A stretch of 64,000 nt of DNA, from positions 13,137,137-13,201,136 of the forward strand of contig CM065710.1 of assembly GCA_017654935.2 (NCBI GenBank). Reading direction: 5' to 3'. The notes below the pieces were generated by a model, which worked only from the letters and a program-made list of their open reading frames with translations, was not told the origin of the DNA and made no database searches. Position 1 is the first letter of the stretch. Each line of letters begins with the position of its first letter. A program made the translations under genes and the position numbers. The stretch comes from Phymorhynchus buccinoides. Lineage: Eukaryota; Mollusca; Gastropoda; Neogastropoda; Raphitomidae. Shown here one piece after another: positions 56,700-64,000 of this stretch.

Positions 56700-56752
56700 A
56701 TGTGTGTACGTGTGCTTACTGCATTTTATGGACTAGGTATTAGACATCAGGT

Positions 56753-56963
56753 ACTTTATAGTCACAGAGGCGTCTCTGAAATTTGGGTTGCTCCCACATG
56801 GAGAGCACGTCGCAGCCAGAGGCGCGCAACCCTTTTTTTTTGTGTTGCATGTGATTTTTGTGTGACTGATGAAGGAAATTTGGACCAGGGACGTCGGTTT
56901 ATCGTCTCATCCGAAAGACTCCACGTTCAGACCGTAAGGCCTAGTGTAAAGTGAGAGGAAAAA
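56753..56963 (-). mobile_element. tRNA-headed SINE (family T), with internal deletion
   Basis: Counterpart of 31738-32008 in the right copy, with about 70 bp missing near 56880. Confidence 0.7.
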
Positions 56964-57395
56964 CAAGCGCGAAATCGCAATAGTTTGTGGCACGCGGTCT
57001 ATTTTTACCACTCCAATCATGAGTCACCTCCCCTGGCTTTTCAATCATTTTAATCTGTAAACCAGAATGTTATCTCTGCACCCTTTCGTAACTTTTTATA
57101 TCTTTTGGAAAACATTTAAAACTATGTATCCTACTTATACTCATCGAAAGAAGCACCGCATACTCGCCGTGTCTGTTGTAGTGTCTGTATTACATATGTT
57201 TATTATTTTGTACGCTTTTAAAATACATCATTTTAAAGAGCGGCCTCAATTTGAAGTGTAGCCTCGATTTGAAGTGCGACAATTTTGTCAAAATGTGCGA
57301 CAATTTTGGACTGACCGACCGACAGACAGACAGACAGACAGACCGACCGACCGACAAAGTGAGTTATAGGTTTGTGGCTTGAGCCACAAACAAAA
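56964..57395 (+). repeat. Dispersed repeat M (right duplicate)
   Basis: Counterpart of 32005-32437. Confidence 0.65.
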
Positions 57396-57401
57396 ACTTG
57401 T

Positions 57402-57470
57402 ACCCAGGTTCGAACTCGGGTGTACATGACACGAGGCGAACCCGATACCTCTGTGCCAATGTACACTATA
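57402..57470 (-). mobile_element. tRNA-headed SINE (family T), head fragment, second copy
   Basis: Same fragment as 32443-32512, with small differences. Confidence 0.65.
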
Positions 57471-59327
57471 AGGCACACCTGATTATCATCAGACACCCCT
57501 CCCAAATGTGAGTCACATTATAAGGAGTGGGGGCTTTCAGTCTCAGTCAGCGAAAAAAGAAAACAGCGCCTTATAGTCTGTAAAATATGGGGTAGTTGCC
57601 CAGCACTTTAGCTGGACAAAGGTTTTTATAATAAACTGAAGGGCTTTACTCCGAAACCGGAATGTGTCGGCTGAGAAGAAGAAGAAAAAAAAAGCTGAAA
57701 TATTGCTCGTTTTAAGTGACAACCGTGTTGCTAATGGTAGAGTAACTTCCCCTGTTTGACCGGGTGGGTTTGTGGGTAGGGAGAAAGTGAAAGTGAACGT
57801 ACTAGACCTGGCGTTCAGCGGGCGCAATCGGCGCATACGGGCTGCATGAGTTGACAAAATTTGGTCGAATTTGGCGTCTGTGTCCTAGAGAGGGTTAATG
57901 AATAACAGCCTGTTTCCACAGGCTTTTCTTATATCAAGAAAAAGGACAGAACCTGAATGTTACACTACTTTTTTTTACATCTTCAAATAAATTTGAGTTC
58001 TATTATTTCTTACACTGCAGTAGGAGAAAACTACAGATTTTTTTAATAAAAACGTTCTGACGGTTCTCTGCAACCGCTGCGGCAACTGACTATAGTTGTA
58101 ACAACGGTGACTGGCAAACGAACGGGCTGCAAGATCGCCACCAGCCGCCACAGTGCCCGCTTAGGCTAGAAACAGTTAAAGGAGTTAATTTTTCTTCTTC
58201 ATCATCTCATCATCAATCGCTCAAACAGTTTCCTGTCAATTATGAGCGCAGATGCGTCATGCTGCCGCTATGCGCCTAACTATGAAAATACTTAGGCCCA
58301 GCATGTCCGTATTTGACTGGAGGAATCCTTGTAAGAATGTCTAGAAAAAAGGGCAGGAGAATGGACCCGGTTAAGGCAGAAAGATAGTAGACGACAGTAA
58401 GCAAAGGGAAAAGTTAGAATCAAAGAGAGTGAGAGATTAGATACTTCCAGAAGGTGGGGGAACTATTTGTACAAGCCCCCCCCCCCCAGCATCCCCATGG
58501 GGGAGGGTTAATTCTAACTCACCTGCTCTCATGGTGAACTCAGTTTCGATTACCAATCCAATTTACGCCCCTCAGGTGCGTTCGGGTCAAAGTCATGGGG
58601 ATCGGTATGTTCTGGGGAGCTGTCGGTTTGACGGTCGTGGTGGCGCCCTCGGAGAAGGTCCTCACTCATGCTGGCTCCGCGACTAAAACATCATTGCCGT
58701 CAGTAGGGGGCTTAGTAGGTGGCGTCCTGCATACAGGCTCCGCGCCGAACTCCACCGAAGTGACTCAGCAGCAGGGCAGTGTCTCCTCTGGTGGTTGCCT
58801 CCTGACGGCCTAACACAGACTCGCTCCCCTCGGACTGCCGGTTTCAGATCCTGCGACTTGAACAAACCAGGTCTCCCCGTAGGGATACCGGGGGGGAGGG
58901 GGGTCTTTCGCATAAATAGTTCCCCCACCTTTTGGAAGTTCTGTGCTTGTAACTTTCCTCTAATCTGCCACTCTCTTTGACTCTGCCTTTTCCCTTTGTT
59001 TTCTGTCATCTACTTATCTTTCTGACTTATTGGCCCATTCTCCTGCCTTTTTTCCAAAACAAATCTTCCAAATAATTTTTCTCCTTTGAGCTCCTCCGAA
59101 ATCAGAATGTGTCGGCTGTATGCAGCGGGGAGACCAGTGAAAACTGAAAACCGGACACATACGTACCTTACCCATTATGGCCTGGAACGCAGAAGAAGAA
59201 GAAGAAGAAGAACAAGCCAGGGTGTGGCTGCAAGTTGGGACTCGGAATGAGCGGCGTGGGAGCAACAGCAAACTGTACGGCCCAGAAGATGGGACAGCAA
59301 AAATTGTTTTTTTAAATTCTAACTCAC

Positions 59328-59460
59328 CATTGCCCTGACTGTAGACGTGCACCGGTCGGCGGAAATATTGCGACGTCAGCGACTGTCGCGCTTCGTAATC
59401 GCCGTTCACCGCCGTTAACGAGAACTCCTGGCCCACCTCTAGCAACGATAGCTCAATGAT
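59328..59460 (-). CDS. Second copy of FAS1 domain C middle exon
   Basis: 133 nt, identical to 34325-34457 except for one synonymous change in a Gly codon (GGA/GGC). Acceptor TTCTTTTTCAG and donor AATG|GTGAGTT are intact, and the phase (0 to 1) fits the copy at 55892-56039 (phase 1 in). Flanking intron sequence is also duplicated, with a MITE inserted about 140 bp upstream in gene orientation (59601-60009) that the first copy lacks. Confidence 0.8.
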
Positions 59461-59507
59461 CTGAAAAAGAAAGATGAAGACAGGACCAGTGAAACTGTTC
59501 TCCCAGT

Positions 59508-60692
59508 TTAACCCTTTCGCCACCAGCCATTTTTTTAGCCCCCCAAAATACCATTGAACTGATTACGGTAGAAATACTAAAGTGTCTGCAGTACTGGGAA
59601 CACAGCTGTTCCGTCCCACACAAAATCAAGCTATATAGTTAAAAGCCTGAATCTAGAAATCTTAGATAAAAACTGCACCAAGCTTTTGTCTGTAAAGATA
59701 TTTTGGCTGTATGCTCTACATAGTATTTCAAATATATTTCTTCCCTCAGATTTATGGTAAAAACTTTTGTTGTTGAGCAGTATCAATCAACATATTTAGT
59801 AGAAATAACATACTTAGTATCAGAAACATAAATAAGATTGCCTATGAGTGAAAATCTAGCAATATCCACTGACTATAAGTAATCTAGGCACATACTACAA
59901 CATATTCTCGACTGTTATATATGAAAAGTTACTTATAGTTAACTAAAGTTTGCTTGAAAAAACTTATGAAAATATAGATAAACTAAATGTTCCTCCCGAA
60001 ACAGCTGTGGGAAATGCAAAGCATCAGGCCTAAGGGTTCCCACCCTTCAGATCTTTTACAATATAAGGACCTTAGAAGCACCATTTCACTTCTCATAAGG
60101 ACGTAAACCGTCTGGAGCCTAAAGAAAATTCTCTAAAAATCTGTGCCCATTGATGCAAAGTTCAGTGATATAGCGCACACAAAACATCGCGCCTTCCTGG
60201 GATCTTTGTCTGTCGCGGCAACGTTGTCGACCGGTTACTTCTGGTCAGGCTCATTGAGCGAGTTCAGTGATTTACCTCCCTTGTTATGTCGTCTGCTCCA
60301 CTTCCACTTCATTCTGAACGCGATTGGATGCAAATGCGGTCAAAATCTATGTCATTTTTTAAAGGCTTAAGACTAAATGTGCACACTTCAGATTTGTTTC
60401 CGTCCTTGGCAAAACAATGATGACTTTTTGTTATTCATAAGGACCTAAGTACTTTCTGTAAGGACCGATAGGTTAAATATAAGCACCTATAAGGCCTTAT
60501 GAGGCCCATCCACAAATATAAAAACCTATAAGCACCTGTAAGGACAGTGGGAACCCTGGGCCTATTGATCCTTACCTCCCAAAATTAAGAAAATAGGGTC
60601 TTCCGTTCAGGTAACAGGCCCTGATTTGATGCCTTTTAGTGACATGGGTGTTACCATTGTGGTGCATAAATGCGACATTGGCTGTGAAAGGG
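59508..60692. mobile_element. Nested MITE block, right duplicate, with an additional insertion
   Basis: Counterpart of 34505-35292, but with an extra 409-bp element (59601-60009) between the outer MITE start and the CAGGGTTCCC element (about 60032-60558). Confidence 0.7.
59601..60009. mobile_element. MITE with CACAGCTGTTYCG ends, only in the right duplicate
   Basis: Ends CACAGCTGTTCCG and CGAAACAGCTGTG. The left duplicate lacks it at 34600. A second copy of the family is at 16772-17177. Confidence 0.7.
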
Positions 60693-61633
60693 ATAAGGCA
60701 AAGATCAAAGCAAAAGAAAAAAAATCAAAACAATTTATAAATTGTAATGTATGCTTCTAGATCTAAATTTCGAATGATCTCTGTTGAATTTAATCAAATA
60801 ACACCAACTGGGGAAATTTGCTAGGGAGTTAACTTTGGACTCTAGGGGCATCATGAGTTTTTTGTGTGTGAAAACATATTCTGTAATCGTGTACGGCAAC
60901 ACTAGGAAATGAAATGTGTTACCACAACAAAAGTAATTGGGTGACAGCTTTTCGCTACACCTACTTTGTTTTGAAATCCATATGTTATCCTTAAATTCTC
61001 CCCCATGGGGATACCGGGGGGTCTTTCGTAAAAATAGTTCCCCCGCCTTCTGTGTTTGTAATTGTAACTTCCTCTAATCTGCCACTCTATCTGACTCTGC
61101 CTTTTCCCTTTGCTTTCTATCATCTACTATCTTTCCGACTTATTGTCCCATTCTCCTGCCTTTTTCCAAAAAAAATCTTCCAATTAATTATTTTTCTCCC
61201 TTGAGCTCCTCCGAAATCGGAATGTGTCGGCTGTGCGCAGCAGGGAGACCAGTGAAAACTGAAAACATACGTACCTTACCCATTATGGCCATATGGCCTG
61301 GGAACGCAGAAGAAGAAGAAAAAGAATCCTTAAATTAATCAGTTCTCTTTTGACCAGTGATGTTCCTTTGTAAATCATGGAGTCCCCTACCTTCGTGGGT
61401 TTTTTTTTTATAGAACAATTTTTTCTCCCATTTTTATAAATTTGGTGAGACACACACATGCACAGAATATAGCGGTGGTTTTAGAAGCAATAATAACTAT
61501 AATATCAACAGTTATTGGTCACAACAACAGCAATAATAAATAATAATAATAATAATAATTATAGGATGATGATGGTAACAAGAATAACAATAATAACAAT
61601 AGCAATAATGATGAAGATAATGATCATATCATG

Positions 61634-61830
61634 TGGCGGTACCATAGCCGATGAGGTTTAACCGAGGCGTGGTTACCGCTACACCTATCTATATTGTTAA
61701 AAACTCGGGACGTTACTGGTGTTGCACTGCCTCCGGGCATTGCAGCCAGTATTGTTCCTACCATCTTTGTATTTACAAATGTCCCATATGTGTCTGTGAC
61801 CGAGAGGACGTAAAACATCATTTTCACCAT
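61634..61830 (+). mobile_element. Repeat J, full length (right duplicate)
   Basis: Counterpart of 36209-36405 with single-base differences. Confidence 0.7.
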
Positions 61831-63030
61831 GAAGATAATGATGATGACAACGACAACACAACAACCACAGCAAATAATAATGATAGTAGTAAATAAGTAA
61901 CAATAATAACAACGGTCATGAAGAGAACTGAAACGGCGACAGGAAAAAATAGTAGAAAAAAGGAGGCATATTACTCACAATGACAATACCATCATCCTCA
62001 TCATCACCACCACCACCACCAACATCACCAGGGCTGCCTACGCTCTTTTAGAGGTTTCCAGAACAAACTATTATAACCCTCTCTAGGACACAGACGCCAA
62101 ATTCGACCGAATTTTGTCAACTGATGCAGCCTGTAAGCGCCGATTGCGCCCGCTGAACGCCAGGTCTAGTGCGTTCACTTTCACTTTCTCCCTACCCACA
62201 ATGCAATATACTAAGTTAGTTCTTCCTGTTCCTGACTCTCGCTGGTCCGTTTTTGGTTCTTACAGCAAGGGAAAGCACCCACTAGTCTTTTTGAACGGAT
62301 TTTTCGAAGTGACCCCAAATTATTTTCTTCTTTCCACGTGACGTGACGCAGTATTGACTCGGTGCGATGCTCGGAGTGCCATTACGGATTTTTTTAATTC
62401 CAATTCATGGTTAGTTGTGTGACAGTGTGTTAGCTTTGGAATAATAATATCATCATTGCTATTCAATATGCATCTTTCAGAAATGAAATGTGAGTTAGAC
62501 TTTATTCTGGGTGATTTTTTTAATGAAAATATTTGGTGTGACGTTCGGAGTTAATTCCCATCTCTCGGGAACTGGGATCGATTCCCGGGTCGAATGGTTG
62601 GGAGTCATTGGGTTAAAAACCAGGGACAGAGACTTATTTCCAGGGACAAACAACGCAATGCCATGCATCAGAGTCAAAAGGAACCTCAACTTGTAATCCT
62701 TTCGTGGTCTGGCAAAATGTCTCCAACCAAATCCAGTTTTAATATGTTATTGTATGTGTGCATGAAGAAGAGAGTATGAACTGTGCTGAACTTTTTCTTT
62801 CTACGGCTGCCAGTGAAAACCTCCGTCATGCGACCCCTCCAATTTACGACCAATTTTTCCGGACATTTTGGAAGTCTTAAAATAGAGGTTTGTCTGTATT
62901 TCTAGTCTCCTTGATGCTTGTTGGTGTCCTTGTGCTTCAAAAGTCAAGATCCTTTGGTGTTCAGTAACCTAAGTGCAACACATCTGTTAGGAAAACTCAG
63001 TTGGGTGTTCCTGGGTTCATCGGTTAAAGG

Positions 63031-63478
63031 TAGAGGTGGGGGGGAACCGGTTTGAACCGAAAAACTGGTGCTAAACTTTCGCGGTTCGAAAAACCGGTTT
63101 GAGTTGCTGTGAACCGTTTTTTTAACTGCAAACTGAAAGTAAGTTTTTTTCTTAGAATAACGCATTCTTTTCGAAAAACAGCACTGATTCTCAGCGCAGA
63201 TTGGGTGTTTGTAAACCAAGAGCAGCTGTTTCTAGTTTGTGGTTGTGTATGGCTTTGACTTTGACAGAGTGTTGAGTTGAGAGTGTGTGTGTCATAAGTC
63301 AAAAGTTTCTTTATTGTGTGTGTGTGTGTGTGTCTATGTGTGTGTGTGTGTGAATATTCTGACAAATAAATATGTGCTTGCATAGGTGAATCTAGTGATG
63401 CGAGCATTGGTTTAAAAACCGGTTCGGTAAGACCGGTTCAAAGAGAGAAAACCGGTTTAAATCCGCTTCTCAACTCTA
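63031..63478. mobile_element. hAT-type MITE with 8-bp target duplication (right duplicate)
   Basis: Flanked by GTTAAAGG at 63023-63030 and 63479-63486; about 170 bp shorter than the left copy. Confidence 0.8.
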
Positions 63479-63648
63479 GTTAAAGGTTAGCTATCAGACA
63501 AGTGATTGCTCTACACATTTTTTATTCTACTCAGTTTCCAGGCACGCTTAAGTCCAAAAAGTGGATTCCAGGGACAGGGTGCCATTTTTAACTGTTTTCA
63601 GGGACAAATACCCCTTAGGGGGGACGGTAGACAGCCCTGCATCACCAA

Positions 63649-63680
63649 CAGGACCTACCTTGTTGATCAGCGACTGGCTT
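63649..63680 (-). pseudogene. Remnant of FAS1 domain C exon end and donor
   Basis: The sequence around 63652-63680 matches the last ~25 nt of exon 39151 with its GTAGGTC donor, then breaks into intron sequence. In the first duplicate (38396-38412) the same site keeps only the donor and the last few exon bases. It is a fragment of an exon-edge duplication, too short to code. The full second copy of the exon would be expected shortly beyond 64000. Confidence 0.55.
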
Positions 63681-63969
63681 CGGAAATTTGCAAGGGAGTT
63701 AATTTTGGGGGCATCATGAGTTTTTTTCTGTGTTACAAAATTTCATGTAATCGGTATGGCAACAACTAGGAAATGAAATATTTCACACACACAAAAAAGT
63801 AATTGGGTGACAGCTTTTCGCAACACCTACTTTGTTTTGAAATCCATTTGTTATCTTTAAATTAATCATTAATCAGTTATCTTTTGACCAAATGATTTCC
63901 CTTTGTAAATCACAGACCTACCTTGTGGTGACTTGGCTTGCTAAAAAAATCAAGAATACTACCTTTACT

Positions 63970-64000
63970 TGTGGCGGTGCCATAGCCGATGAGGTTTAAC
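63970..64000 (+). mobile_element. Repeat J, cut by the window end
   Basis: Starts GTGGCGGTGCCATAGCCGAT as at 38723. Confidence 0.65.

Larger units (their letters stand above)
55613..64000. repeat. Right copy of the ~8-kb direct duplication, reaching the window edge
   Basis: It begins at the first base after the 500-N gap with sequence found at 30787 and runs to the end of the window. The coincidence of the copy edge with the gap favours a scaffolding artefact (alternative haplotype), but the structural differences would also fit an older real duplication. Confidence 0.88.

Noticed and set aside
58512..58530. Another exon-edge copy (GTGAGTTAGAATT shared with the donor of exon 59328)
   Set aside because: Only about 13 bp match and the adjoining sequence is repeat K; too short to claim.

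Overview
The window looks like animal nuclear DNA. It holds one widely spaced multi-exon gene on the minus strand (small exons of about 107-242 bp, introns of about 0.6-5 kb) set in dense transposon, SINE and microsatellite sequence. I see no bacterial or viral gene organisation. The repeat style (tRNA-headed SINEs, very many MITEs, long GA/GT/GAT tracts) suggests a marine mollusc, perhaps a gastropod. That identification is inference.

The gene encodes a fasciclin (FAS1) domain protein. Eleven exons from 49187 down to 15059 join with matching intron phases into a 564-residue open frame. It covers the end of one FAS1 domain (A), three complete domains (B, C, D) and a C-terminal tail that looks like a GPI-anchor signal. 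A twelfth, probably damaged exon at 51907-52013 belongs to domain A. The 5' end lies upstream, beyond the window or in the assembly gap. Four FAS1 domains plus a GPI signal is the layout of fasciclin-1-type cell-surface adhesion proteins.

Layout. 1-14.1 kb: downstream DNA with SINEs, MITEs, long GA and CA arrays and LINE relics, no host gene seen. 14.1-15.3 kb: terminal exon, with two extra copies of its GPI-signal end. 15.3-49.2 kb: exons of domains D, C, B and A with TE-packed introns. 49.2-55.1 kb: a splice-donor minisatellite, the upstream exon, 1 kb of GA-rich DNA and a MITE-derived tandem array, all with many small indels. 55113-55612: exactly 500 N. 55613-64000: a second copy of 30787-38.75 kb, including two FAS1 exons that differ only at synonymous sites. 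It is either a real segmental duplication or a misplaced allele.

The most unusual feature is that at several exon boundaries of this one gene the exon edge, with its splice signal, has been tandemly copied into the adjacent intron or 3' flank. These are a 13-unit donor array (18962-19409), four acceptor/partial-exon copies (27373-28250), about 14 donor units (49887-51910), three GPI-tail copies (14751-15171) and weaker, decayed donor copies near 38.4-39.2 kb. Transposon ends also lie within about 12-40 bp of several splice sites.
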